64,000 nucleotides of DNA from Rhabdophis nuchalis (GCA_039707465.1 CM077647.1:178416276-178480275); one strand, 5' to 3'; counted from the stretch's first letter, positions 45,938 through 57,770 are shown. Program-made: numbers and translations. Notes: generated from the letters alone by a model not told the origin.

Positions 45938-46775
45938 CTCTCTGTCTTTCTATATCTCTCTCTCTCTCTCTGTATCTGTGTCTGTCTCTCTTTACCTCTG
46001 TATCTTTCCCTCTGTCTGTCCGTCTCTGTCTCCGTCTGTGTCTCTCGGTGTCACTGTCTATGTCTGTCTCTGTTTCTCTCTTTCTCTGTGTGTCTGTCTC
46101 TGTCTTTCTCTCTGTCTCTGTCTTTCTGTGTGTTTTTCTATCTGTCTCTGTCTCTCTCTTTCTCTCTTTCTGTCTGTGTGTGTCTCTATCTCTCTCGGTC
46201 TGTCTCTCTGTCTGTCTCTCCGTCTGTGTCTGTCTCTCTCTCTCTGTCTCTCTTTCTCTGTGTGTCTGTTTCTGTCTTTGTCTCTGTCTTTCTCTCTGTC
46301 TGTCTCTGTGTCTGTCTGTCTCTCTCTGTTTCTCTCTGTCTCTGTGTGTGTCTCTCTGTCTCTGTCCCCCTCTGTCTCTCTCTGTGTCTGTCTCTGTCTT
46401 TCTCTCTTTCTGTCTGTGTGTGTCTCTTTTTTTCTCGGTCTGTCTCCCTGTATCTCTCTGTCTCTCCGTCTGTGTGTGTGTGTGTCTCTCTCTGTCTGTT
46501 TCTCTCTTTGTCTCTGTCTTTCTCTCTGTCTGTGTCTGTCTCTCTCTGTCTTTCTCTTTCTCTCTCTTCCTCTGTCTGTCTCTGTCTGTGTGTGTGTGTC
46601 TCTCTCTGTCTTTCTGTCTTTCTGTGTGTGCTTTTCTGTCTGTCTCTGCCTTTTTGTCCATGTCCATCTGTCTGTTTCTGTCTCTCTTTCTCTGTGTCTC
46701 TCTGTCTCAGTCTTTCTGTCTCTCTCTCTTTCCCTCTCTGTGTGTTTTTATGTTTGTGTGTGTATGTGTGTCTCA
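45938..46775. repeat. CTGT/CTCT-rich microsatellite (copy A)
   Basis: About 840 bases of TCTG/TCTC units with the Ser/Leu/Val/Cys and Arg/Glu/Thr/Gln frames expected of them. Confidence 0.95.
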
Positions 46776-46789
46776 TATTCTACCTTAAT

Positions 46790-47165
46790 GTTTGTCAACG
46801 ATGACAACTTTTAAGATGAGTGGAATTAAACTTCAATTAAACTCCCAGTTTCTTCCTCCGTGCCATCCCTCTGCTCTACATCCAATTCTCCCAGCTGACA
46901 AAGGACAATAACTACACAATACTTTATTGTGGACTTATGTGGATACATATTAGCACCTTAGGTGGGGCTGCAGTATTATTATTTATCCCTTTTATTACTT
47001 GATACTTCCCCATTCTATAGGCGGTACACTTTAGTATTATTATTATATTCTGTTGTTTTACCGGAGACCAATTCCTTGTGTGTAAAACCACGCTTAGACA
47101 GATAAATAAAATATAATTCCCCATCCGGCCTTATGTTGCTCAGCACAGATTTAATTAATTTAATT
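46790..47165. other. No gene seen (copy A); duplicated at 51000-51390
   Basis: AT-rich sequence around GTGTGTAAAACCACGCTTAG. Nothing assignable. Confidence 0.55.
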
Positions 47166-47288
47166 ATTTTTTATACTTTGTATATTGTTGGGTTTTTATC
47201 TTCTGTGCACTGCCCTGAGTCCCTTTTAGGTGAAATAGGGCGGTATATAAATTGAAATAATAAAATAAAATAAAATAAAATAAAATAT
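47165..47288 (+). mobile_element. L2-type 3' end with a short AAATA tail (copy A)
   Basis: TTCTGTGCACTGCCCTGAGT, GGGCGGTATATAAATTG, then about six AAATA units. Confidence 0.85.
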
Positions 47289-48393
47289 AAACCCTGGAAG
47301 CTTTCTGATAGGTGGATTTCAACTCCCAGAATTCCCCATCCGGCCTTGTGTTTCTCAACCATGGCAGCTTTCTGATAGGTGGACTTCAACTTCCCAGAAT
47401 TCCCCATCAGGCCTTGTGTTTATCAACCATGGTAGCTTTCTGATAGGTGGACTTCAACTCCCAGAATCCCCCATCAGGCCTTGTGTTTCTCAATCATGGC
47501 AGCTTTCTGACAGGGAGACTTCAACTCCCAGAATTCCCCTTCAGGCCTAGTGTTTCTCAACCATGGTAGCTTTCTGATAGGTGGACTTCAACTCCCAGAA
47601 TTCCCCATCTGGCCTTGTGTTTCTCAATCATGGCAGTTTCTGACAGGGAGACTTCAACTCCCAGAATTCCCCATTGGGCCTAGTGTTTCTCAACCATGGT
47701 AGCTTTCTGATAGGTGGACTTCAACTCCCAGAATCCCCCATCAGGCCTTGTGTTTCTCAATCGTGGCAGCTTTCTGACAGGGAGACTTCAACTCTCAGAA
47801 TTCCCCCTCAGGCCTAGTGTTCCTCAACCATGGTAGCTTTCTGACAGGGAGACTTCAACTCCCAGAATTCCCCCTCAGGCCTTGTGTTTCTCAATCATGG
47901 CAGCTTTCTGACAGGGAGACTTCAACTCCCAGAATTCCCCATCAGGCCTTGTGTTTCTCAATCATGGCAGTTTCTGACAGGGAGACTTCAACTCCCAGAA
48001 TTCCCCATCCGGCCTAGTGTTTCTCAACCATGGTAGCTTTCTGATAGGTGGACTTCAACTCCCAGAATTCCCCATCTGGCCTTGTGTTTCTCAACCATGG
48101 TAGCTTTCTGATAGGTGGACTTCAACTCCCAGAATTCCCCATCAGGCCTTGTGTTTCTCAATCATGACAGATTTCTGACAGGGAGACTTCAACTCCCAGA
48201 ATTCCCCATCAGGCCTTGTGTTTCTCAACCATGGCAGTTTCTGACAGGGAGACTTCAACTCCCAGAATTCCCCATCAGGCCTTGTGTTTCTCAACCATGG
48301 CAGCTTTCTGATAGGTAGACTTCAACTGCCAGAATTCCCCATCAGGCCTAGTGTTTCTCAACCATGGTAGCTTTCTGATAGGTGGACTTCAAC
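47289..48393. repeat. 66/67-bp tandem array (copy A), about 16 units
   Basis: Unit: CTCAATCATGGCAGCTTTCTG, split here as CTCAATCATGG and CAGCTTTCTG, then a GGGAGACTTCAACTCCCAGA core and a CCCATCAGGCCTTGTGTT end. Period 67, or 66 when one C is lost. It derives from half of the CTCCCAGAATTCC foldback. Confidence 0.94.
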
Positions 48394-48815
48394 TCTCTCT
48401 CGCCCCACTTGTCCACATCATGCTTGCCCCGCCCACCCACTTCCTTTGCCAGAGCGAAGGACTCGCCGGTTGGAAGACTGTGGGGCGGGGCAAGCTACTG
48501 CTAGGGTCCTGCCTTTCCTCCCTCTCCAACGCATGGATTTCTCCACACCCCATTAGAAACCGTGCGGCTGTCAAAGAGAAGGAAGCGCCGCAGCCGAAGG
48601 AGGACCGAAGCGGAGGACACTCCTTCTGCCCCGCGGGAAAACAGGGCAGTTCCACTCTCGCGCTCTTCCCGCCGCCGCTGCTCGGCCTGAAACATAAGGA
48701 TCGCGAAGAGCGCGGACGTCCTGAGCTGCGGGAAGCGGCTGCCAGCTATGCTCTCAGGGCGAAGACCTTGCGAGCGGAGAAGCCTTGATTCCCCTCAGGA
48801 GGCGCCAAACGCTCG

Positions 48816-49029
48816 CCGCCCCTCTGACACCCGCCAAGCCTCCTCCCACCGCAGACGTGAGGATCGTGGAGTTTTTAGGTGGCAGCGCCTTCCACAAACG
48901 CACTGTTTTGGGAATTGGGGAGGGGATCCTCGGCCCGAAAAGGCTTTCCTCCACGATTGTCACCTTTCAGGTGGCCGACCTCACCAAGAGAAAAGGCGGG
49001 AGGAGGCTCGGCGAGTGTCAGAGGGGCGG
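48816..49029. repeat. GC-rich imperfect palindrome (copy B)
   Basis: The same structure as in copy A, displaced by 4,067 bases, with compatible arms. Confidence 0.85.
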
Positions 49030-49065
49030 TACGAGAAACACCACAGTCTAGTTGCAATGTATACA

Positions 49066-49447
49066 GTGGTGAGATTCAGCCGGTTCGCATCGGTTCAATA
49101 GAACCGGTTGCTAACTGCTTTGTTCGGCGAACCGGCTGAAGCATCGTCCCTCGAGGCTAAGTGAGTTTTGCTCCGTTTTATGACCACGCTCGTTCGGCAT
49201 ACCCCTGCCGTTGTGAAGGGAGTCACACGGTCGTTCCATGAATCTGGCTTCCCCGTTGACCTTGCTTATCGGAAGGTCGCACAAGGGGATCACGTGACCC
49301 CCCGGGACGCTGCAGCCATCACAAATGTGAGTCGGTTGCCAAGCGTCTGAATTTTGATCGTTCGGAAGATGCGACGGTCGTAAATGTGAAACAGCGGTCA
49401 TCCTTCCCTTTTTTTCAGGGCCGTTGCGACTTCCAACGGTCACTAAA
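49066..49447. mobile_element. hAT-like end plus family B repeat (copy B)
   Basis: Duplicate of 45000-45370, with a 15-base difference near 49188 (CTCGTTCGGCATACC present here). Confidence 0.6.
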
Positions 49448-50009
49448 CGAATGGGCGTTTTTTCCCCCCCTGCCAAGCCTGCAATTCTGGGATTTTTTTT
49501 GAAAAAAAGTCTCCCATCCAGGTGTCAGCCAGGCCTAACCCTGCTTAGCTGTCCTCAGGGCCAGCTCAGTGCTGCCCCCTGCTGTCGAGAAAGACGGGGT
49601 GAATTCATGATATATTGAGGTTGGAGATATAGGTAGTTTGCCCACCACATCCGAAATGTAACTCTGCACAGAGGCTGCCCTTTCCCAAAGACACCCCCTC
49701 TCTAAAGCCACTTTGATTCTCCAACACCCCACCCCCCAGGTGTGCTGAACCAACATGCCCTGTTCCATCCTACAACATTGGTGATCTCTTGGTGGTCTCC
49801 TTTTCAAACCCCAACCAGGTTCCATTTGGCTCGCAATTCAGCCAGTTGAATGAAATGGAATCGAACCCGATGTCTGGGGTTTTCTAGAGATGGGGCCCAA
49901 TCACTCAAGATGGCCAATGGTCAAAGTCAACAGGGAAACTTGAGAAGTGGAAGTATTTAATTAATCCTTTCTGGCTAGTAGTTGGGGAACTAACCCATTC
50001 AATTAACCA

Positions 50010-50985
50010 TTTTCTCTCTGTTTTCTGTCTCTCTCTCTGTATCTGTGTCTCTCTCTTTACCTCTGTATCTTTCCCTCTGTCTGTCCGTCTCTGTCTCCGT
50101 CTGTGTCTCTCTGTCTCTGTCTCTGTCTGTTTCTCTGTCTGTCTGTCTCTGTCTGTGTCTGTGTCTGTTTCTGTCTGTCTCTCAGTGTCACTGTCTATGT
50201 CTGTCTCTGTTTCTCTCTTTCTCTGTGTGTCTGTTTCTGTCTTTCTCTCTGTCTCTGTCTTTCTGTGTGCTTTTCTGTCTGTCTCTGTCTTTCTCTTTCT
50301 CTCTTTCTGTCTGTGTGTGTCTCTATCTCTCTCGGTCTGTCTCTCTGTCTCTCTCTGTCTCTCCATCTGTGTCTGTCTCTCTCTGTCTCTCTTTCTCTGT
50401 GTGTTTCTGTCTTTGTCTCTGTCTCTCTCTCTCTCTGTTTCTCTCTGTCTGTGTGTGTGTCTCTCTGTCTTTCTCTGTCTCTGTCTCTCTCTGTGTCTGT
50501 GTCTGTGTCTCTCTCTCTCTGTCTCTCTCTGTCTCTGTCTCTGCTCTCTCTGTCTGTCTCTGTGTCTGTCTCTGTCTTTCTGTCTGTCTCTGTGTCTGTC
50601 TCTGTCTGTCTCTCTCTCTCTGTTTCTCTTTGTCTCTGTGTGTGTCTCTCTGTCTCTGTCTCTCCGTCTGTGTGTCTCTCTCTCTGTCTCTGTGTCTGTT
50701 TCTCTTTGTCTCTGTCTTTCTCTCTCTGTGTCAGTCTCTCTCTGTCTTTCTCTTTCTCTGTCTGTCTCTGTCTGTGTGTCTCTGTTTCTCTCTGTCTCTG
50801 TGTCTTTCTGTCTGTCTCTCTCTCTCTCTGTCTGTCTGTCTTTCTGTGTGTGCTTTTCTGTCTGTCTCTGTCTCTTTGTGTCCATCTGTCTGTTTCTGTC
50901 TCTCTTTCTCTGTGTCTCTCTGTCTCAGTCTTTCTGTCTGTCTCTCTCTCCCTCTCTGTGTGTTTTTATGTTTGTGTGTGTATGT
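50010..50985. repeat. CTGT/CTCT-rich microsatellite (copy B)
   Basis: Duplicate of 45938-46775, about 140 bases longer. Confidence 0.95.
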
Positions 50986-51389
50986 GTGTCTCATATTCTA
51001 CCTTAATGTTTGTCAACCATGACAACTTTTAAGATGAGTGGAATTAAACTTCAATTAAACTCCCAGTTTCTTCCTCCGTGCCATCCCTCTGCTCTACATT
51101 CAATTCTCCCAGCTGACAAAGCACAATAACTACACAATACTTTATTGTGGACTTATGTGGATACATATTATCACCTTAGGTGGGGCTGCAGTATTATTAT
51201 TTATCCCTTTTATTACTTGATACTTCCCCATTCTATAGGCGGTACACTTTAGTATTATTATTATATTCTGTTGTTTTACCGGAGACCAATTCCTTGTGTG
51301 TAAAACCACGCTTAGACAAATAAATAAAATATAATTCCCCATCCGACCTTATGTTGCTCAGCACAGATTTAATTAATTTAATTATTTTT

Positions 51390-51648
51390 TATACTTTGTA
51401 TATTGTTGGGTTTTTATCTTCTGTGCACCGCCCTGAGTCCCTTTTAGGTGAAATAGGGCGGTATATAAATTGAAATAATAAAATAAAATAAAATAAATAA
51501 AATAAAATAAAATAAAATAAAATAAAATAAAATAAAATAAAATAAAATAAAATAAAATAAAATAAAATAATAAAATAAAATAAAATAAAATAAAATAAAA
51601 TAAAATAAAATAAAATAAAATAAAATAAAATAAAATAAAATAAAATAT
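51390..51648 (+). mobile_element. L2-type 3' end with a long AAATA tail (copy B)
   Basis: The same L2 terminus as in copy A, followed by roughly 34 AAATA units with two phase slips. Confidence 0.9.
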
Positions 51649-54600
51649 AAACCCTGGAAGCTTTCTGATAGGTGGATTTCAACTCCCAGAATTCCCCATC
51701 CGGCCTTGTGTTTCTCAACCATGGTAGCTTTCTGATAGGTGGACTTCAGCTCCCAGAATTCCCAATCAGGCCTTGTGTTTATCAACCATGGTAGCTTTCT
51801 GATAGGTGGACTTCAACTCCCAGAATCCTCCATCAGGCCTTTTGTTTCTCAATCATGGCAGCTTTCTGACAGGGAGACTTCAACTCCCAGAATCCCTCAT
51901 CAGGCCTTGTGTTTCTCAACCATGGCAGTTTCTGACAGGGAGACTTCAACTCCCAGAATTCCCCATCAGGCCTTGTGTTTCTCAACCATGGCAGTTTCTG
52001 ACAGGGAGACTTCAACTCCCAGAATTCCCCCTCAGGCCTAGTGTTTCTCAACCATGGCAGTTTCTGACAGGGAGACTTCAACTCCCAGAATTCCCCATCA
52101 GGCCTTGTGTTTATCAACCATGGTATCTTTCTGATAGGTGGACTTCAACTCCCAGAATCCTCCATCATGCCTTTTGTTTCTCAATCATGGCAGCTTTCTG
52201 ACAGGGAGACTTCAACTCCCAGAATTCCCCTTCAGGCCTAGTGTTTCTCAACCATGGTAGTTTTCTGATAGGGAGACTTCAACTCCCAGAATTCCCAATC
52301 AGGCCTTGTGTTTCTCAACCATGGCAGTTTCTGACAGGGAGACTTCAACTCCCAGAATTTCCCATCAGGCCTTGTGTTTCTCAATCATGGTAGCTTTCTG
52401 ATAGGTGGACTTCAACTGCCAGAATTCCCCATCAGGCCTTGTGTTTCTCAATCATGGCAGTTTCTGACAGGGAGACTTCAACTCCCAGAATTCCCCATCA
52501 GGCCTTGTGTTTCTCAATCATGGCAGTTTCTGACAGGGAGACTTCAACTCCCAGAATTCCCCTTCAGGCCTTGTGTTTCTCAATCATGGCAGTTTCTGAC
52601 AGGGAGACTTCAACTCCCAGAATTCCCCATCAGGCCTTGTGTTTCTCAATCATGGCAGTTTCTGACAGGGAGACTTCAACTCCCAGAATTCCCCTTCAGG
52701 CCTTGTGTTTCTCAATCATGGCAGCTTTCTGACAGGGAGACTTCAACTCCCAGAATTCCCCCTCAGGCCTAGTGTTTCTCAACCATGGTAGCTTTCTGAC
52801 AGGGAGACTTCAACTCCCAGAATTCCCCATCAGGCCTTGTGTTTCTCAATCATGGCAGCTTTCTGACAGGGAGACTTCAACTCCCAGAATTCCCCCTCAG
52901 GCCTAGTGTTTCTCAACCATGGTAGCTTTCTGACAGGGAGACTTCAACTCCCAGAATTCCCCCTCAGGCCTTGTGTTTCTCAATCATGGCAGCTTTCTGA
53001 CAGGGAGACTTCAACTCCCAGAATTCCCCCTCAGGCCTTGTGTTTCTCAATCATGGCAGCTTTCTGACAGGGAGACCTCAACTCCCAGAATCCCCCATCA
53101 GGCCTAGAGTTTATCAACCATTGTAGCTTTCTGATAGGTGGACTTCAACTCCCAGAATCCCCCATCAGGCCTAGTGTTTCTCAACTACGGTAGCTTTCTG
53201 AGAGGGAGACCAACACCCAGAATTTCCCATCAGGCCTAGTGTTTCCCAATCATGGCAGTTTTCTGACAGGGAGACTCCAAGTCCCAGAATTCCCCATCAG
53301 GCCTTGTGTTCCTCAATCGTAGCAGCTTTCTGATAGGTAGACTTCAACTCCCAGAATTCCCCATCCGGCCTAGTGTTTCTCAATCATGGCAGATTTCTGA
53401 TAGGTGGACTTCAACTCCCAGAATCCCCCATCAGGCCTAGAGTTTATCAACCATTGTAGCTTTCTGATAGGTGGACTTCAACTCCCAGAATCCCCCATCA
53501 GGCTTAGTGTTTCTCAACTACGGTAGCTTTCTGAGAGGGAGACCAACACCCAGAATTTCCCATCAGGCCTAGTGTTTCTCAATCGTGGCAGTTTCTGACA
53601 GAGAGACTTCAACTCCCAGAATTCCCCATCTGGCCTTGTGTTTCTCAATCGTGGCAGCTTTCTGATAGGTAGACTTCAACTCCCAGAATTCCCCATCAAG
53701 CCTAGTGTTTCTCAACCATGGTAGCTTTCTGATAGGTGGACTTCAATTCCCAGAATTCCCCATCAGGCCTTGTGTTTCTCAATCGTGGCAGCTTTCTGAC
53801 AGGGAGACTTCAACTCCCAGAATTCCCCATCCGGCCTAGTGTTTCTCAATCATGGCAGATTTCTGACAGGGGGACTTCAACTCCCAGAATTCCCCATCAG
53901 GCCTTGTGTTTCTCAATCATGGCAGATTTCTGACAGGGAGACTTCAACTCCCAGAATTCCCCATCCGGCCTTGTGTTTCTCAATCATGGCAGATTTCTGA
54001 CAGGGAGACTTCAACTCCCAGAATTCCCCATCAGGCCTAGTGTTTCTCAACCATGGTAGCTTTCTGATAGGTGGACTTCAATTCCCAGAATTCCCCATCA
54101 GGCCTTGTGTTTCTCAATCGTGGCAGCTTTCTGACAGGGAGACTTCAACTCCCAGAATTCCCCATCCGGCCTAGTGTTTCTCAATCATGGCAGATTTCTG
54201 ACAGGGGGACTTCAACTCCCAGAATTCCCCATCAGGCCTTGTGTTTCTCAATCATGGCAGATTTCTGACAGGGAGACTTCAACTCCCAGAATTCCCCATC
54301 CGGCCTTGTGTTTCTCAATCATGGCAGATTTCTGACAGGGAGACTTCAACTCCCAGAATTCCCCATCAGGCCTAGTGTTTCTCAACCATGGTAGCTTTCT
54401 GATAGGTGGACTCCAACTCCCAGCATTCCCCATCAGGCCTTGTGTTTCTCAACCATGGCAGTTTCTGATAGGTGGACTTCAACTCCCAGAATTCCCCTTC
54501 AGGCCTAGTGTTTCTCAACCATGGTAGCTTTCTGACAGGGAGACTTCAACTCCCAGAATTCCCCCTCAGGCCTTGTGTTTCTCAATCATGGCAGCTTTCT

Positions 54601-54960
54601 GACAGGGGGACTACAACTCCCAGAATTCCCCATCAGGCCTAGTGTTTCTCAACCATGGTAGCTTTCTGATAGGTGGACTTTCCCATCAGAATTAGAATTC
54701 CCCATCAGACCTTGTGTTTCTCAACCATGGTAGCTTTCTGATAGGTGGACTCCAACTCCCAGCATTCCCCATCAGGCCTTGTGTTTCTCAACCATGGCAG
54801 TTTCTGATAGGTGGACTTCAACTCCCAGAATTCCTCAGCCAGCGTTTCATTTCTTAATCATGGCAGCTTTCTGATCTGCGGACTTCAACTCCCAGCATTC
54901 CCTAGCCAGCCCCACTGGCTAAGGAATCCTGGGAGTTGAAGTCCATCCATTTGAAAAGCC
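51649..54960. repeat. 66/67-bp tandem array (copy B), about 49 units
   Basis: The same unit as copy A in about 3.3 kb, with higher-order blocks: for example, 53700-54010 recurs at 54035-54345 almost unchanged. The 66-base variant (22 codons) keeps frames open and produces repeat peptides with FLTGRLQLPEF. Confidence 0.95.
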
Positions 54961-54965
54961 GCCAA

Positions 54966-56080
54966 GGTTGGAAAAACATTGTTCTAACCTAACCCCAGTC
55001 CTGTCTCTTTAAAAAAAAAAACACAACGCCGCACAAGATCCTGTTATTTTCATCTCGGCGTCCACCCGCGCCATGACAGCTGGCGTGCCGCAATCGTTGC
55101 CAAGGCGGCAGGGCGCCCAAACTAAGCGGCAGTTTCTCAATCGGGGCTGACTCATGCCGATGGGAACTTGGGCTGCCCCCAGGGACAAGCACTTAGCTCG
55201 ATGAGATGATCACCCAAGGAGAATCAGAATAATGATATTTTTTTTAAAAACCCAGCCAGGAAGCCATCCGGATGGCGAGCGGCGTTTAATTTATGACATC
55301 CAAAACAAAACACCTCCCCCTAAAAGAAAATAAAACCGTAAGAGAGAAAAACGAAGAAAAGACGAGGGCACCAATCCCACCACCACCCCTTAAAATATTT
55401 CTCGACACCCCCCTCCAAATATATATATATATATAAGAGAATATTTTCACAGCTCCTGTTTTTAGGCCCGTTTAAGGGAGGAGACAAACTGTCATCCTTC
55501 TCTGCCCTTCGACTCAACCTAGAGATCATCCAGACAGAGACCCATTAAGATTGCTGCTGTTTTTTTAGGAATGTGTTAGATTTTTAAGGGCTGATTTAAT
55601 AATTAAGAGACCAGGATAGATCTATTTCAGGCTTTTTAGCCTTCTTCAGCTGGCCATACAAATCCCAGTAGAAGACGTATGGCCAGCTGAAGAAGGCTAA
55701 ACAGCCTGAAATAGATCTATCCTGGTCTCTTAATTATTAAATCAGCCCTTAAAAATCTAACATATATATATATATATAAGGCAGCAACAAAAGATAACTT
55801 TTCCCAAAATATGGGACGAGAGGCAGGAAATGGGGTGCCAGCTCTCTTTAAGGATGAGCCCATCCATTCTCCGGCCCATCGGGAAGCACTGCAGGTGGAG
55901 TTTGGGGGTGTATGTGGAGCCCAGACCCTGCAAGAAGCTGGGGAGAGGAGTGTGTGTATTGGGAGGGGGTGTCGACCCCCCCCAAAACAGGTCCAGCTCC
56001 GGCCGATGGGAGCAGAGGAACCCTATCTAGTGGCTAAAGCCCCATGGAGTCCATAGTTGGCGATATTCCTCCCGCGTGGC
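54966..56080 (-). other. SLC7A8: SLC7A8 3' flank: possible 3' UTR
   Basis: Sequence just past the SLC7A8 stop, mostly free of recognised LINEs. I see no AATAAA close to the stop. An ATTAAA variant lies at 55285-55290 on the minus strand, which would give a 3' UTR of about 800 bases containing the 86-bp hairpin at 55574-55762. Two short TA runs lie near 55417-55433 and 55763-55778. UTR status is inferred only. Confidence 0.4.
55574..55762. repeat. Near-perfect palindrome, 86-bp arms and 17-bp loop
   Basis: Arms 55574-55659 and 55677-55762 are reverse complements with one mismatch (85 of 86 pairs by eye), around a loop of 17 bases. The structure suggests a recently inserted foldback MITE. It is followed at once by a TA-rich run. 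It lies 319-507 bases 3' of the SLC7A8 stop, so it may be transcribed. Confidence 0.93.
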
Positions 56081-56229
56081 TCAATTCTGGGGGGTGTCGA
56101 GCTTCTCAGTGCCGCACATGGGCTCCAGCTGTTCTTTGGTCTCTTTGCTGAGGTCGTTCTCCGCCTCCCCGGCGTCCATCTTGGGGTAGACGACCACGCA
56201 GAGCTTCTGGCCCACCCGAGTGATCCCAT
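56081..56229 (-). CDS. SLC7A8: SLC7A8 last coding exon: cytoplasmic C-terminal tail
   Basis: Begins at a TTTGTCCTTCCAG acceptor with AT, which completes the split Asp codon, and ends with TGA at 56081-56083. It encodes 48 residues after that Asp: GITRVGQKLCVVVYPKMD and then an acidic, divergent tail ending LDTPQN. Human LAT2 has LVSQKMCVVVYPEVE at the same place, followed by an acidic tail of similar kind but about 10 residues longer. The CVVVYP core and the splice phase make the assignment firm even though the tail diverges. The intron before it is 1,740 bases and holds the AGG composite repeat. Confidence 0.94.
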
Positions 56230-56289
56230 CTGGAAGGACAAAGGGGAAAGACGGGTGAAGAGAACGGCAGGGGTGCTCGGGTGTGCGCT

Positions 56290-57770
56290 GAGCAGGGGGT
56301 GGGTAGGGTTCTTGCCGACGTCTCATGGCCCAACTAGGGAACGTCATCAGTTGCTAGAAAGGAAGGAGGTTTGTGGAGTGAAGGGGGAGGAGGAGGAGGA
56401 GGAGGAGGAGGAGGGGGAGGAGGAGGACTATGGGGTCTTTCATGCTCTCTGAGATTGGTGGTTTTCCTGCAGACGTCTCATGACCCAACTAGGGAGCGTT
56501 ATCATTGCTAGAAGGATGGAAGGTTTGTGGAGTAAATGGAGTAAGTGGAAGAGGAGGTGGTGGATGAGGAGGAGGAGGAGGGGAAGAGGAGGAGGAGGAG
56601 GAAGAGGGGGGGGGCTGTGAGGTCCTTGGGGCTTTCTGAGCTTGGTGGTTTTCCTGCAGACATCTCATGACCCAACTAGGGCGTGTCATCAGTGCCAGAA
56701 GGATGGAAGCTTTGTGGAGTAAATGGAGTAAATGGAAGAGGAGGTGGTGGAGGAGGAGGGGAGGAGGAGGAGGAAGAGGAAGAGGAAGAGGAGGAAGAGG
56801 AGGGGAGGAAGAAGAAGAGGAGGTGGTGGAGGAGGAGTGGAGGAGGAGGAGGAAGAGGAAGAGGAAGAGGAGAAGGAAGACGAGGAGGAAGAGGAAGAGG
56901 AGGAAGAGGAGGAAGAGGAGGGGAGGAAGAAGAAGAAGAAGAGGAGGAGGAGGAGGAGGAGGTGGTGGAGGAGGAGGGGAGGAGGAGGAGGAAGAGGAAG
57001 AGGAAGAGGAGGAAGAGGAGGGGAGGAAGAAGAAGAGGAGGTGGTGGAGGAGGAGTGGAGGAGGAGGAGGAAGAGGAAGAGGAGAAGGAAGAGGAGGAGG
57101 AAGAGGAAGTGGAGGAAGAGGAGGGGAGGAAGAAGAAGAAGAGGAGGAGGAGGAGGAGGAGGAGGAGGAGGAGGAGGAGGAGGAGAACTGTGAGGTTCTT
57201 GGTACTATCTGAGCCTGGTGGTTTTCTTGCAGACGTTTCATGACCCAACTAGGGAACATCATCAATGATAGAAAGGGGAGGGAGGTTTGGGGAGTGAAGC
57301 GGAAGAGGAGGAGGAGGAATGTGGAGTCCATGGTTCTCTCTATGCTTGGTTCATTTCTTGCCGACGTTTCATCACCCAACTCGGTGACCTCATCAGTGCT
57401 AGAAGGGAGTGGGGACTTGCGTTTCCTTTACATACTGGTGGCTTGTGTCCTGTCAGTGTTGGTGGTCAACCCACCAGTACATAAACAGAGAGCAAACCCC
57501 ACTCTCGCTATGCGCCGATGAGGTTACCGAGTTGGGTCATGAAACGTCGGCAAGGAACCCACCAAACTCAGAGAGCACCAAGGACCCCATAGTCCTCCTC
57601 CTCCATCTCTTCCTTCTCCTCTTCTTCTTCTTCCTCCCCTCTCCTCCTCTCCTCTTCCTCCCAAACCCCAGCCCCTTCTAGCACTGATGATGTGCCCTAG
57701 TTGGGTCATGAAACGTTGGCAAGAAACCCACCAAGCTCAGAGAGCACCAAGGACCCCATAGCCCTCGTCC
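56290..57770. repeat. Composite repeat in an SLC7A8 intron: GTTTCATGACCCAAC unit plus AGG arrays
   Basis: A unit with GTTTTCCTGCAGACGTTTCA and TGACCCAACTAGGGAACATC recurs at about 56300, 56450, 56640, 57215 and 57345. All but the last two lead into a GGA/AGG array (largest at 56735-57185). Two inverted units follow at about 57520 and 57690 (GTTGGGTCATGAAACGT). The end motif resembles a Penelope-like 3' end, but I am not sure of it. Confidence 0.85.

Larger units (their letters stand above)
44353..48393. repeat. Direct tandem duplication, copy A (about 4.04 kb)
   Basis: From TCTCTCTCGCCCC at 44353 the sequence matches copy B from 48394 in order: GC-rich module, hAT-like end, family B repeat, single-copy block, CTGT/CTCT microsatellite, L2 3' end, 66/67-bp array. 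Small indels of 11-16 bases and scattered substitutions separate the copies. Confidence 0.94.
48394..54960. repeat. Direct tandem duplication, copy B, with an expanded tail array
   Basis: The same order of modules as copy A. The AAATA array (51475-51647) and the 66/67-bp array (51650-54960) are much longer than in copy A. The A/B junction falls inside a 66/67-bp unit (GGTGGACTTCAAC joined to TCTCTCTCGCC). Confidence 0.93.

Noticed and set aside
45927..46814. Cys/Ser/Val/Leu-rich frames resembling membrane proteins
   Set aside because: CTGT/CTCT microsatellite translation; the duplicate copy at 50-51 kb behaves the same way.
57240..57709. Additional SLC7A8 exon in the AGG-rich intron
   Set aside because: The splice phase between 57970-58147 and 56081-56229 already joins perfectly to the human-like protein, and the frames here are repeat-derived.
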